64,000 nt of DNA, from assembly GCA_017792445.1 (NCBI GenBank), contig CP051232.1, forward strand, positions 2,206,001 through 2,270,000, in the 5' to 3' direction. The translations under genes and the position numbers were made by a program. Positions 8,845 through 18,275 of the stretch are shown here, in pieces. The notes below the pieces were generated by a model. That model saw nothing but the letters and a program-made list of their open reading frames with translations. It was not told the origin of the DNA and made no database searches. The number at the start of each line of letters is the position of its first letter. The first letter of the stretch is position 1. The DNA is from Maritimibacter sp. (GTDB taxonomy: Bacteria; Pseudomonadota; Alphaproteobacteria; Rhodobacterales; Rhodobacteraceae).

Positions 8845-10209
8845 ATGAACCGCATGACGGCAAGCCCGGAGTTAACCGACAAAGGCCTCCGCCAACCCGG
8901 TCGTTCGTCGACGGGGGCGTCGCTCGGTTCCAGTCCAATCTGGGTCACTGCGTTGATTGTCTCCTTCGTCGTGCCTGTTCAAATCTACCTTGGTGATATC
9001 CGGCTGTCGTTTTATCGCATTGTCCTTATTGCAGCGATTATCCCTGTAATCCGACAACTTTCGGCGCAGCCCATCCGGTTCCGGTGGGTCGACTACGTCT
9101 TCATTCTGTTTTCTCTCTACGGCACGGTATCACTCGCTGCGACGAGAGCATCCATACCGGCGCTTGGCATTTTTCTTCTTGAGACGCTTGGTCCGTATAT
9201 GTTGGCTCGGGCGTTTATCAGGAATTCTGATCAGTTCAGTACGGCGGCACGAGTGCTCAGCACATCAATTATCGCATTAATTCCCTTTGCATTGTATGAG
9301 AACTTCACGCGGCAGCCAATTCTCTTGAAAATTCTTGATACGGCGTTCCCTGTTCTTCCGAACGTACCTCACGAGCAGCGGCTCGGTCTGGACCGGGCAC
9401 AAGTTACCTTCGACCATCCGATCTTATTCGGTATGTTCTGCGCTTTCGGGTTCGCAATTTCTATCTATTCCGCGCGGCGCACGAAATCGCTCAAACTCTC
9501 GCTAGGGCGGGGTGTGCTAGTTGGTCTCGCGACCTTCACGTCGTTGTCTTCCGGGGCCTTTGTGGCGGTTGGGCTGCAGATCGTGCTGATTGCTTACGAC
9601 CGTATACTAAGGAATGTACCGAAGCGCTGGTGGATGCTGTGCATTGCCATCATTGTGACTTATGCCACTGTCGAGCTGCTGTCGAACCGAACGGTTGCCG
9701 AGATTTCGATTGGCTTCCTAGCGTTGAACCCGGGCACGGCCTGGACGCGTCTGAACGTGAACGGCTGGGCGCTTGAAGCCATCATGGCCCACCCGTTCTT
9801 CGGGTTGGGATTTGACTGGAGTTGGCCAGTTCCCTTTTACATTGTAACAACTTCCATCGACAATTTCTGGCTCGCGATTGCCTTCCGGCAGGGGCTGATC
9901 ACGATGCTACTGCTTATTTTGGCCGTTTTCGGCATCATGGTGACGATCGCCTTCACACGCCAGAAGGATGCCTTTGTAAATGCCTGCCGAATAGGGTTCA
10001 TCGTTACATTCGCCGCTCTAAGCCTTGCGATCGTCACTGTGCACCTTTGGAACTCGGCTTACTGCACATTTATGCTGCTACTGGGGTGCGGGATGTGGAT
10101 GAGCGACAAGCAACCGGAAGACTCGGAGGTAGCAGGTTTGGAGCCCGAGCCAGAGAGTACCGTCGGGCTGCGTTTTAGCCGCGATTTGCGATCTTCCTAC
10201 CGAAGGTGA
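8845..10209 (+). CDS. O-antigen polymerase / ligase-like membrane protein (Wzy-like)
   Basis: 454 residues, strongly hydrophobic with about ten to twelve predicted membrane spans and a larger external loop containing NPGTAWTRLNVNGWALEAIMAHPFFGLGFDW, which is the typical GxG/H-rich segment of Wzy/WaaL proteins. I prefer the ATG at 8845 over an upstream TTG at 8821; an AAAGGGGA stretch lies about 12 bases before it. Together with the next gene it is noticeably AT-richer than the surroundings and uses more A/T-ending codons, as is common for serotype-specific genes acquired by transfer. It probably polymerises, or less likely ligates, the repeat unit at the periplasmic face. Confidence 0.8.
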   Translation: MNRMTASPELTDKGLRQPGRSSTGASLGSSPIWVTALIVSFVVPVQIYLGDIRLSFYRIVLIAAIIPVIRQLSAQPIRFRWVDYVFILFSLYGTVSLAATRASIPALGIFLLETLGPYMLARAFIRNSDQFSTAARVLSTSIIALIPFALYENFTRQPILLKILDTAFPVLPNVPHEQRLGLDRAQVTFDHPILFGMFCAFGFAISIYSARRTKSLKLSLGRGVLVGLATFTSLSSGAFVAVGLQIVLIAYDRILRNVPKRWWMLCIAIIVTYATVELLSNRTVAEISIGFLALNPGTAWTRLNVNGWALEAIMAHPFFGLGFDWSWPVPFYIVTTSIDNFWLAIAFRQGLITMLLLILAVFGIMVTIAFTRQKDAFVNACRIGFIVTFAALSLAIVTVHLWNSAYCTFMLLLGCGMWMSDKQPEDSEVAGLEPEPESTVGLRFSRDLRSSYRR

Positions 10210-10273
10210 CGACTGGAGGGTGGGTAGAACTGATAAGCCATTAAGAACGGAAGATTTTTAAGGGAGGTTTGCC

Positions 10274-11035
10274 ATGTTGCGCGACAAAATAGGGAGGACG
10301 CTGCCTGGTCCGTTAAGGCGATTTTTGTATGATGTTTATCGGAACTGCCGCAAATTCAAGAATCGGCTCGCGATGCGGGATGGCGTTGTCACCTTGAATA
10401 ATGTCCGTCTCAGAGCAGATCCCAATCTGATTGGTCAGGAAGTGGTGGACCGAATTCTGCTAGGCGACTACGAAGGTCGCGAAGCTCGGATGGTGCAGAT
10501 GTTCTTGAAGCCCGAGGATTGCGTCTTGGAACTAGGCGCCGGAATAGGGTACATCGGATTACTATGCGCTCAAAGACTCGGTCGGGGCCGAGTCTTCAGT
10601 TTCGAGGCAAATCCGATGATGGAGGGCGTAATCAGAGAAAACTATTCTTTAAATGACTGGCCTGACCCTGACCTTTCCATAGGTATTCTGTGCGACAAAC
10701 AAGGTGAGGCAACCTTCTACGTTCCTGATGTCTTTTGGGCGGCATCGACAACCCCGATCCCAGGCGCGCGTCAGGTCAAGACGCCTATGGTGTCTTTAAA
10801 CGACACGATCCGCTTGCTGAAACCAACTTTCCTGATCATGGATATCGAGGGTGGGGAAATTGATGTAATAGACATCATAGAGCCGCAAAGTGTGAAGAAG
10901 ATTGCGATGGAACTGCATCCTCAGGTAACGGGGCAAGGTGCTATCGACAAAATGATAACGCGGCTTTCCGGCTTCGGTTTTCGAATGGCATGGATGTCCA
11001 ATGCCGGCGAGCACGCCTACTTCGAACGAGACTGA
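10274..11035 (+). CDS. FkbM family methyltransferase
   Basis: 253 residues with SAM motif I VLELGAGIGYIGLLCA (about 79-94), the FSFEANPMM acidic post-motif and the FkbM-type segment TFLIMDIEGGEIDVI near residue 180. Members O-methylate sugars or other small molecules, which fits a polysaccharide locus. The ATG is preceded by AAGGGAGG at normal spacing, so the start is secure. Its base composition is clearly more AT-rich than that of the downstream glycosyltransferase, like the Wzy-like gene before it, suggesting the two were acquired together. Confidence 0.9.
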   Translation: MLRDKIGRTLPGPLRRFLYDVYRNCRKFKNRLAMRDGVVTLNNVRLRADPNLIGQEVVDRILLGDYEGREARMVQMFLKPEDCVLELGAGIGYIGLLCAQRLGRGRVFSFEANPMMEGVIRENYSLNDWPDPDLSIGILCDKQGEATFYVPDVFWAASTTPIPGARQVKTPMVSLNDTIRLLKPTFLIMDIEGGEIDVIDIIEPQSVKKIAMELHPQVTGQGAIDKMITRLSGFGFRMAWMSNAGEHAYFERD

Positions 11036-11088
11036 CGAATGCCCAACCGGAAGACCCCCACCGCCGGAAAACGGATCAAGAGCCTGTC

Positions 11089-12000
11089 ATGACGGATGCT
11101 CCGACCGTTTCCATCGTGCTTCCGGTGCACAATCGCGAGGTGCTTGTCCGCCGGGCGATCGACAGCGTTCTTGCGCAGACCCGGCAGGACTTCGAGCTGA
11201 TCGTCATCGACGATTGCTCGACGGACCGCACCGTCGAAGTGGTGCGCGAGTATTGCTCTGACCCCCGGGTGCGACTGGAACTCAACACCACGAACCTCGG
11301 CCCCGCCGGTGCGCGGAACCGGGGGATCGAACTGGCACGCGGTCGATACGTGGCGTTTCAGGACAGCGACGACCGGTGGTTCCCCGAGAAACTTGCGATG
11401 CAGGTTCAGGCGATGGAAGACGCGCCCGACTGCCGGGCCAGCTATTGCGGGGCGCTCTATTACTCGGCGGCGCAGTGCTATTATATCCCGCGGCTTAGCG
11501 TGTTCGACATCGGCGAGGCCGCGCAGGGCGACATCTCGGAAGCGGTGCTGCACACCAATCCGACCACGCCGCAGACGCTGATGGCGGAACGTACGCTGTT
11601 CGAAGATGTCGGCGGGTTCGATACGTCCTTGCGGATCAACGAGGATTGGGAACTTGCCATCCGGCTGGCGCAAAAAGCGAAGTTTGCCTTCGTGGAAGAG
11701 CCGCTGGTGGTCATCTACCGGACCGCCAACAGCGTGTCGTCCGACAAGGTGGCGGACACCGCGTTCCGGAAGAAGCTGCTGACCGACTACGCGGACCTGT
11801 ATGCGAAATATCCCGAAGCCCGCGCCCGGCAGAATTATATAATCGGCGGGCAAAGTATCGAGAACGCGGCAACCCGCGATGCGGTCGAATACTTCCGCCG
11901 CTCTTACCGGGACTCGCCTTCGCTGAAGTCGCTGATCCAGATATGGCGGGCACGGCTTTTGCGGCTGGGCGGGGCCAATTCGTCATCCGAGCCGCGCTGA
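11089..12000 (+). CDS. Glycosyltransferase family 2
   Basis: 303 residues. Canonical GT2 start PTVSIVLPVHNREVLVRRAI, then IVIDDCSTDRTVEVV and the DXD-type segment AFQDSDDRW near residue 92; the NEDWELAIRLAQ segment holds the catalytic-base ED. I chose the ATG at 11089 because it starts directly before the family's first strand; an extension to 10990 overlaps the FkbM gene and is rejected. Composition returns to the GC-rich norm here, in contrast to the two preceding genes. Donor and acceptor are unknown. Confidence 0.9.
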   Translation: MTDAPTVSIVLPVHNREVLVRRAIDSVLAQTRQDFELIVIDDCSTDRTVEVVREYCSDPRVRLELNTTNLGPAGARNRGIELARGRYVAFQDSDDRWFPEKLAMQVQAMEDAPDCRASYCGALYYSAAQCYYIPRLSVFDIGEAAQGDISEAVLHTNPTTPQTLMAERTLFEDVGGFDTSLRINEDWELAIRLAQKAKFAFVEEPLVVIYRTANSVSSDKVADTAFRKKLLTDYADLYAKYPEARARQNYIIGGQSIENAATRDAVEYFRRSYRDSPSLKSLIQIWRARLLRLGGANSSSEPR

Positions 12001-12190
12001 CTGCGCTTTGAACTATCAGGGCGGGATAGGGTGAATTGGTTACCTCTTGCTTTGTGGGCTGGGCCGGAAAAGCACCGGATTACACCCAAAACCCGATTGT
12101 GATGACCGTCCGGGCCGGCTGGCTTGACATGAAACGAGGGCGTTGCGACAGACTTGGCTCGCATTGCCGCAGAACACCGGATTAAGCCGA

Positions 12191-13792
12191 ATGTCCTTGT
12201 CTGAACCGACCAAACACGTTGTGCCGCTGTCGCAACGGATCAACGTTTCAGGTCTTCTCTGGTTCATCGCTCTGGTGCTGGTGCCGATCCCGGTGTTCTG
12301 GATCGGCTTCGTCTCGCTTGGCAAGGCGTGGATGACGGCCGAGTACAGCCACGGGCCCCTGATCCCGGCGATCTCGATGTACCTGTTCCTGCGCGAGCTT
12401 CGGTCACGCCCGGCAGCGCCCGACGGATCACCGGTAAACCGGCGGCCGGGAATATTGGTGCTGATGGCGGGACTGCTGATCGGCGTGCTGGGCAACCTGG
12501 TGCAGATCCCGGATATCGCGACCTATGGTCTGATCGTCTGGGTCGGTGGCGTCATGCTGGTGTGCATGGGCTGGATGCAGGGCAAGCACCATTTCCTGCC
12601 GGTCGTGCATCTTGTGTTCATGCTGCCGCTGCCGCAGTTCATCTATTGGAAGCTGTCGATCTTCCTGCAACAGGTGTCGTCGGTGATCGGCGTATGGTTC
12701 GTCTCGGCTGCCGGAATTCCCGTGTTCCTGGAAGGGAACGTGATCGACCTTGGCGTCTACAAGCTTCAGGTCGCCGAGGCCTGTTCCGGGCTGCGCTACC
12801 TGTTCCCGATCCTGTCGTTCTCGTACCTGTTCGCGATCCTGTATCGCGGACCGATGTGGCACAAGGCGCTGCTGCTTTTGTCGGCGGCGCCCCTGACGGT
12901 GCTGATGAACTCGGTCCGGATCGGCATCATCGGCATACTCGTCGACCGCTACGGCATCGGTCAGGCCGAAGGGTTCCTGCACGTCTTCGAAGGCTGGGTG
13001 ATCTTCGTCTGCTGCATCGCGATCCTGTTCCTGATGGCGATCCTGCTGCAACGCCTGACGCCGAACCCCAAGTCGCTGTCCGAGACGATCGACCTCGATT
13101 TCGCGGGGTTTGGCGGCGAAGCGACCCGCATCCTCGGCATCACCGCGTCGCGCGGCCTGATCGTGGCGACGCTTCTCAGCCTTGCCGTGTCCGCGGCGAT
13201 GGTTCTGACGCCGAGGGCAGAGGGCATGGTGCCCGAGCGCGAGCCGTTCCAGCTGTTCCCGCGCCGGGTGGGCGATTGGTCGGGCTACACGCAAGAACTT
13301 GATCCGGCGGTGGCCGGTGTTCTGGCGGCGGACGACTATTTCAACGGCACTTACATGGCGCCGGGCGAGGGGCAGTCGGTGAACTTCTTCGTCGCATGGT
13401 ACCAGTCGCAGACGGACGGCACCGGCATCCACTCGCCCGAGGTCTGTCTGCCGGTTGGTGGCTGGGAAGTGTCAGCGATCGAGCCGCGGCAGGTCGACAT
13501 GAGCGGCACGCCCTACGGCACGTTTACGGTCAATCGCGCAATCATCCAGAAAGAGCTGCAAAAGCAGCTTGTCTATTACTGGTTCGAACAGCGCGGCCGC
13601 CGGATGACGAACGACTATCTGGCGAAGATCAGCGTCGTGCGGGACAGCATCCAGCGCGGGCGCAGCGACGGCGCGCTGGTGCGGTTCGTCACCGTCATTG
13701 GCCCGGACGAGACCGAGGCAGATGCCGAAGTGCGGATGGAGCGGTTGATGGCGGAAGTCCTGCAGCGGCTGCCGCGGTTCGTCCCCGAATAA
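12191..13792 (+). CDS. xrtD: Exosortase fused to EpsI domain, probable VPLPA-CTERM exosortase XrtD
   Basis: 533 residues. Residues ~20-290 form the multi-span exosortase: EYSHGPLIP (51-59), catalytic Cys in [13 protein letters not shown] (C198), Arg in MNSVRIG (R243) and His in FLHVFEGW (H264). Residues ~320-533 are an EpsI-type domain ([30 protein letters not shown]). Exosortases cleave and sort proteins with a C-terminal PEP-CTERM-like tail and are tied to exopolysaccharide loci. The XrtD subtype assignment rests on the fusion and the likely Rhodobacteraceae context, so it is tentative. I chose the ATG at 12191; a TTG at 12143 is also in frame. No protein with a matching C-terminal sorting signal is encoded in this window. 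Confidence 0.85.
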   Translation: MSLSEPTKHVVPLSQRINVSGLLWFIALVLVPIPVFWIGFVSLGKAWMTAEYSHGPLIPAISMYLFLRELRSRPAAPDGSPVNRRPGILVLMAGLLIGVLGNLVQIPDIATYGLIVWVGGVMLVCMGWMQGKHHFLPVVHLVFMLPLPQFIYWKLSIFLQQVSSVIGVWFVSAAGIPVFLEGNVIDLGVYKLQVAEACSGLRYLFPILSFSYLFAILYRGPMWHKALLLLSAAPLTVLMNSVRIGIIGILVDRYGIGQAEGFLHVFEGWVIFVCCIAILFLMAILLQRLTPNPKSLSETIDLDFAGFGGEATRILGITASRGLIVATLLSLAVSAAMVLTPRAEGMVPEREPFQLFPRRVGDWSGYTQELDPAVAGVLAADDYFNGTYMAPGEGQSVNFFVAWYQSQTDGTGIHSPEVCLPVGGWEVSAIEPRQVDMSGTPYGTFTVNRAIIQKELQKQLVYYWFEQRGRRMTNDYLAKISVVRDSIQRGRSDGALVRFVTVIGPDETEADAEVRMERLMAEVLQRLPRFVPE

Positions 13793-13796
13793 ACGA

Positions 13797-13820
13797 AACG
13801 CCCGGCGCTGGCCGGGCGTT
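13797..13820. terminator. Bidirectional hairpin between convergent genes
   Basis: A perfect 10-bp stem (AACGCCCGGC / GCCGGGCGTT) with a 4-base loop GCTG lies 5 bases after the exosortase stop and before the end of the convergent GT4. There is no clear T tract on either strand, so termination may be weak or bidirectional. Confidence 0.6.
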
Positions 13821-13847
13821 CGTATCCGTCATACCACGCAGGGTCGG

Positions 13848-15140
13848 TCAGACTTCCGCCGGTTGCTCGACTTTGGTCAGGCCCTTCACGGCTGCCGGAT
13901 GCCCGGCCTTCACGAAGACCCGTTCGTAGGCTTCCAGCAGCGGCGGAACCGAGTGTGCCCAGCTGAGTTCGCGCATCACGCGGCGGCGGCCGGTCTGGCC
14001 CATCGCCTTGCCCTTTTCCGGATCGTCCATCAGCTCGGCGATCTTGCGGGCGAAGTCCACGGGATCGTTGTTCGCAGCACAAAGCGCCGCGTCGCCGGCA
14101 GAGACCTTGCCTTCGGTCAGATCGAACTGCACCGACGGTTTTTCCAGCGTCATGTACTCCATGATTTTGTTCATCGTGGAGATGTCGTTCATCGTGTTCT
14201 TCGGGTCGGGCGCGACGCCGATATCGATCACGTTCAGCGCGTCCAGCAGGTCGTCGCCGTACAGCGGGCCGGTGAAGGTGAAATGCTCGGTCAGGCCGCG
14301 CCGGGCGACGTCGGCTTTGACCTCTTCCAGATGCGGGCCGAAGCCCACGATGACCGAGTGGATGTCCTTGCGGTCCATCTCGTTCACAAGGTGGTCGACG
14401 GCCGCCACCAGAAGATCCATCCCTTCCTGCTGACCAATCACGCCCACATATCCCAGCACGGTGCCCGCGCCCTTGCGGTAGTCGGGGTTGCCGGGGCCGG
14501 GTCGGAACTTTTCGATCTGCGGGGCAGAGCGGACGACGAAGACGTCCTCGGGCTTCATCTTGCCGCGCCGGATCGCGATGTCGCGGAAGCTGCCGTTGGT
14601 GGCGATCGAGACCGACGCGGTGGCGAAGGTCAGGCGCTCCAGCACCATCATGAGCCGCCACAGCATCCCGCGCTTGCCGAACTTCGCTTCGAACAGCTCC
14701 GGGCAGACATCGTGGTGGTCGAACAGGAAACGCACGCCGCGAAGACGGTGCCACCACGCCAGCAGGAACACCAGATCGGGCGGGTTGCAGCCGTGGATCA
14801 CGTCGAAGCCGGCTTCGCGGCGCACCTTCGACGCAAGGCGGAACCAGTTCCAGATCGCGGCACCGTATTCGCGGGCATAGGCCACGGCGCCGGAATGCGC
14901 TTCGGGCGGCATGGGGTGGCGCCAGATGCGGATGCCGTCGATTTCCTCGTACAGCTTGTCCCAGCCGCGACCGGTCGGGCAGATCACCGACACCTCGTAA
15001 CCCGCCTCTTTTAGCGTCGTGGCCTCAAGCCAGACCCGGCGGTCCAGCGGGACCGGCAGGTTCTCGACCACGATCAGAACCTTCCGGTCGGTGCTGAAGG
15101 TCGTCGTTTCCGCGTCGAAGCGTTCGTTCATCTGGGTCAC
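13848..15140 (-). CDS. Glycosyltransferase family 4 (WbuB-like)
   Basis: 430 residues. N-terminal KVLIVVENLPVPLDRRVWLEA and FLFDHHDVCPELFEAKFG are typical of the WbuB/WcaI-like GT4 group. The C-terminal donor domain has VLGYVGVIGQQEGMDLLV and the segment NDISTMNKIMEYMTLEKPSVQFD with an E-x7-E-like arrangement. The start is ambiguous: GTG at 15140 overlaps the stop of a possible small upstream gene as GTGA, while ATG at 15131 is also in frame; neither has a strong ribosome binding site. It likely transfers an amino- or deoxy-sugar to an undecaprenyl-linked acceptor, but this is inference from the family. Confidence 0.88.
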   Translation of the reverse strand: MTQMNERFDAETTTFSTDRKVLIVVENLPVPLDRRVWLEATTLKEAGYEVSVICPTGRGWDKLYEEIDGIRIWRHPMPPEAHSGAVAYAREYGAAIWNWFRLASKVRREAGFDVIHGCNPPDLVFLLAWWHRLRGVRFLFDHHDVCPELFEAKFGKRGMLWRLMMVLERLTFATASVSIATNGSFRDIAIRRGKMKPEDVFVVRSAPQIEKFRPGPGNPDYRKGAGTVLGYVGVIGQQEGMDLLVAAVDHLVNEMDRKDIHSVIVGFGPHLEEVKADVARRGLTEHFTFTGPLYGDDLLDALNVIDIGVAPDPKNTMNDISTMNKIMEYMTLEKPSVQFDLTEGKVSAGDAALCAANNDPVDFARKIAELMDDPEKGKAMGQTGRRRVMRELSWAHSVPPLLEAYERVFVKAGHPAAVKGLTKVEQPAEV

Positions 15141-15424
15141 TTCAATTCACCCCGAATGTAGGCCGGGGCAAAAGCGCGGCCCCGTGTCTTTGAATACGGA
15201 TGCAAGTCTGCCCCGGAATGTGGCGGCAGGCTAACGGTATTAAGTCGCAGTACGACCTGTGTCCGCGCCGCCTTGGCCGCGCGGCCAGAGATCCGTGCCA
15301 ATATGCGGCTGTTCAGCACGGCCACCGGCGCGAACAGACGGGCGGAGCCGACTTTCAGACGCCGCACCAGGCCTTCATTAAACGAGGACAATGCCGCTGA
15401 TGCGGTGGTCTTTGTTTCTGTCAT
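15137..15424 (-). CDS. Possible small protein upstream of GT4 (uncertain)
   Basis: A 95-codon open frame, basic (many Arg/Lys) and Ala/Leu-rich, whose TGA overlaps the GTG start of the GT4 gene as GTGA, the arrangement of translationally coupled genes. I do not recognise its family. It has no clear signal peptide or motif, and its ribosome binding site is weak. The second half uses less typical codons than the first. It could be a real leader gene or a chance frame in a long intergenic region. Confidence 0.28.
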   Translation of the reverse strand: MTETKTTASAALSSFNEGLVRRLKVGSARLFAPVAVLNSRILARISGRAAKAARTQVVLRLNTVSLPPHSGADLHPYSKTRGRAFAPAYIRGELK

Positions 15425-15784
15425 TCATCCAGCGCCCCCTCGGCGCGGTCTGGAAAGCAGAAGCAGAGGCCCGGCTGCTGACCGGGATTCGACATTCTAC
15501 ACGCCCTGCATGGCAGGGACTGGTACTGCAAACCCATGCTTGGCAACGCTTAAAACGGCCCGGCACAACTCGTCGCGTGATCCGCACCACCCAGAGCGGA
15601 AACAAGCTTCGCGAGTGTCCCCAAGAACCACCGCGCAGGCAACCGCAACTTTCCGGCAATCGGGCCGACCGACCCGTGACGATGCCCGGACGACAAGGCG
15701 ACGCGGCGCTTCGCCTTTTCGCCAGATGGCGTTCGTGATCTAGAGGTGTGGGCGCGGGGCCGCGTCAATCCAAGGAGCACGCGC
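15425..15784. other. Intergenic region upstream of FAD oxidoreductase
   Basis: About 360 bases without a supportable gene. It contains a short perfect hairpin CCCTGC-ATG-GCAGGG at 15504-15518 and must include the promoter of the plus-strand oxidoreductase and probably that of the minus-strand GT4. Overlapping open frames here look like chance frames of GC-rich DNA. Confidence 0.45.
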
Positions 15785-17131
15785 ATGATACCTTTCCCGA
15801 TCGGTGAAACCTCGGAGATCGAGCACGGCGGACCGCTGCCGGAGGCGACCGATGCGGTGATCATCGGGGCGGGTGTCGTCGGAATATCGGCCGCGCTGTT
15901 CCTGCGGGAACTGGGGCACAAGGTGGTCGTGCTCGAAAAGGGGCGGGTGGCCTGCGAACAGTCGTCGCGCAACTGGGGCTGGATCCGGCAACAGGGCCGC
16001 GATCCGCACGAATTGCCACTGATGATCGAAGCGCGCCGTCACTGGCTGGATTTCTCGCGACGGACGAACGAGGCGCTGGGCCTTGTCGAAGGCGGCGTCA
16101 CCTATCTTGCCGAGTCGGAAAAGGACATGGCGTCGTTCTCTGACTGGCTGACCTATGCGAAGGACCACGATCTCGACACGCACCTGATGTCAGGGAGCGA
16201 AGTGGCCGAGATGATCCCCGAGATGGCGGGCCGCTATCACGGGGCGCTGCGGACGCCGTCGGACATGCGGGGCGAACCGTGGGTGGCGGTGCCGACACTG
16301 GCGCGGCTTGCGGCGCAGGAAGGTGCCGTCATCGCCGAGAATTGCGCCGCCCGGATGCTGGATATCGAAGGCGGGCGCGTGACCGGGGTCATCACCGAAC
16401 GCGGCCGCATCCGCGCCGAACAGGTGCTTGTGTGCGGCGGCGCTTGGTCCAGCCTGTTCCTGCAGAACCACGGCGTCCGCATCCCTCAGCTTAGCGTTCG
16501 GGCGACAGCGGCGGCCACCAACCGATTGCCCGAGGTGCATGCGGGCGGCGTGGCCGACAACGGCGTTGCGTTCCGGCGGCGGCAGGACGGCGGCTATACC
16601 ATCGCGGCGGGCGCGTTCCACGACCTTTACATCGGGCCCGAGGCGTTCCGGAACCTGCCCAAGTATATTTACACGCTGGCAGAACACCCGTTCGGCACCC
16701 GTTATCACCCCATGGGTCCACAGCACTATCCCGACGCATGGGGGACGCCCCGGTCTTGGTCCGGCGAGGAACAAAGCCCGTTCGAGAGGATGCGGGTGTT
16801 GAACCCGGCGCCCAGCGAAGCGGCAAAGCGGAAATTCCTCAAACAGTTCCGCGCGATGTTTCCGGGCTTTGGCGAGATCGGTCTGCGCGCGGTCTGGGCC
16901 GGGATGATCGACCTGATGCCGGACGTGGTGCCGGTGGTCGACCGATGCGAAGCGATCCCAGGCCTTTGGATCGGCACCGGTCTCAGCGGTCATGGTTTCG
17001 GGATCGGCCCGGAAATTGGCAGGGTTCTCGCGTATATGATGATGGGTCAGCCGCCGAAACAGGATCTTGTCCGCTTCCGCCTGTCGCGTTTCACGGACGG
17101 CTCGAAAGTGCGTCCCGGTCCGGCGTTGTAA
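15785..17131 (+). CDS. FAD-dependent oxidoreductase (DAO/glycine oxidase family)
   Basis: 448 residues. The Rossmann dinucleotide motif DAVIIGAGVVGISAALFLRE sits at about 22-41 and is followed by VVVLEKGRVACEQSSRNWGW, the FAD-contacting region of the D-amino acid oxidase/dehydrogenase superfamily; near the C-terminus is the second FAD motif WIGTGLSGHGFGIGPEIGR. The ATG at 15785 has AAGGAG eight bases upstream, so the longer frame from 15746 is rejected. It probably oxidises an amine or amino acid and feeds electrons to oxygen or quinone. The substrate is unknown and there is no operon partner. Confidence 0.88.
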   Translation: MIPFPIGETSEIEHGGPLPEATDAVIIGAGVVGISAALFLRELGHKVVVLEKGRVACEQSSRNWGWIRQQGRDPHELPLMIEARRHWLDFSRRTNEALGLVEGGVTYLAESEKDMASFSDWLTYAKDHDLDTHLMSGSEVAEMIPEMAGRYHGALRTPSDMRGEPWVAVPTLARLAAQEGAVIAENCAARMLDIEGGRVTGVITERGRIRAEQVLVCGGAWSSLFLQNHGVRIPQLSVRATAAATNRLPEVHAGGVADNGVAFRRRQDGGYTIAAGAFHDLYIGPEAFRNLPKYIYTLAEHPFGTRYHPMGPQHYPDAWGTPRSWSGEEQSPFERMRVLNPAPSEAAKRKFLKQFRAMFPGFGEIGLRAVWAGMIDLMPDVVPVVDRCEAIPGLWIGTGLSGHGFGIGPEIGRVLAYMMMGQPPKQDLVRFRLSRFTDGSKVRPGPAL

Positions 17132-17271
17132 TCCTTCGCGGCCCGGGCGCGCCCATATCGTGTGTCCAACCTGCCACGTGTCCGAAAATGGACCGCCTGC
17201 GCCTATGTGACGCCGGAATCTGTGCCTATAAGGCCAGTGTCGGGGGACACGTGGTTTTTTGGGGACCGAGA

Positions 17272-18189
17272 ATGAAAGCTGCCGCAAAGGCGTTCCTGGC
17301 CGTACTTCTGGTATCGTTGATTCTGCTGCCGCAGACCGTGGCCGCGCAGGGGCGCGAAACGATTGGCTGGGGCCGGTTGTTCACCAACGATTTTCTCGGC
17401 GACAATCAGGACCGCTGGCGCACGGGCGCCTATGTGGTCAGCAAGGTGATCGGCCCGCACTGGGTCGGCGAGCGCCCGACCCGCATGGGCGAGATGCTGG
17501 AATTCCGCTTCCGCTCGGAAACGATCGCGCCGTCCAACCTGTCCAATCCCGCGCCGGATGACCGCCGCTATGCCGGCGTCTTCTCGGCCGGTGTCCACAC
17601 GCATTTCGACCGCAACGGTCTGGAGATGAGCCTTGGTGGCGATCTGGTTGTCGTCGGGCCCGTCACCGGCGTCGGCTGGTTCCAGACCGAGGTCCACAAG
17701 ATCTTCGGCGCGCCGGTGCCCGACCTGTCGAACGAGCTTCCCAACCACATCTATCCGACGCTGCTGGCGGAAGCCGGCCAGTCGTTCCAGATCACGCCGT
17801 CGCTCAAGCTGCGCCCCTTCCTCGAGGCGCAGGTTGGTGTCGAGACCTATGCGCGGCTTGGCTTCGATATGCTGTTCGGCAACGTCGGCCAGCGCGATTT
17901 CTTCATGCGTGACGTCACCACCGGGCACCTGTACCGCGCGACAGAGACCGAAGGCAAAGGCTTCTCGGGCGTGCTTGGGGCGGACATCGCCTATGTCGAG
18001 AACTCGGCCTACCTTCCCGGCTACGATGGTTATGAGCTGACCGACGCACGGATGCGCGTCCGCGCCGGTATGCACTGGCAGGGCGAGCGGAACTCGATCT
18101 TCTACGGTGTGACGTGGCTGAGCGAGGAATTTGAGGCGCAGACAGAAAGCCAGATTGTGGGTTCTGTGCGACTCAACTTCAGATTCTGA
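17272..18189 (+). CDS. LpxR-like outer-membrane lipid A-modifying protein (DUF2219)
   Basis: 305 residues with a signal peptide (about 1-25, ending TVAAQ) and a beta-barrel pattern ending in a C-terminal Phe (VRLNFRF). GRLFTNDFLGDNQDRWRTG and the later FQTEVHKIFGAP match the conserved Asn-Asp and His segments of LpxR, the 3'-O-deacylase of lipid A. The catalytic set appears present, but outer-membrane deacylase activity is inferred. The ATG at 17272 is preceded by GGGGACCGAG. A frame open far upstream lies inside the oxidoreductase gene and is a shadow. Confidence 0.8.
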   Translation: MKAAAKAFLAVLLVSLILLPQTVAAQGRETIGWGRLFTNDFLGDNQDRWRTGAYVVSKVIGPHWVGERPTRMGEMLEFRFRSETIAPSNLSNPAPDDRRYAGVFSAGVHTHFDRNGLEMSLGGDLVVVGPVTGVGWFQTEVHKIFGAPVPDLSNELPNHIYPTLLAEAGQSFQITPSLKLRPFLEAQVGVETYARLGFDMLFGNVGQRDFFMRDVTTGHLYRATETEGKGFSGVLGADIAYVENSAYLPGYDGYELTDARMRVRAGMHWQGERNSIFYGVTWLSEEFEAQTESQIVGSVRLNFRF

Positions 18190-18275
18190 ATTAGCACCGT
18201 TCAAGTCCCTTCACAGGACGGCCCCGGTTTGCGAAGCTGCTGCCAATAAAAAATAAAATTGGCAGGCATACGGGC

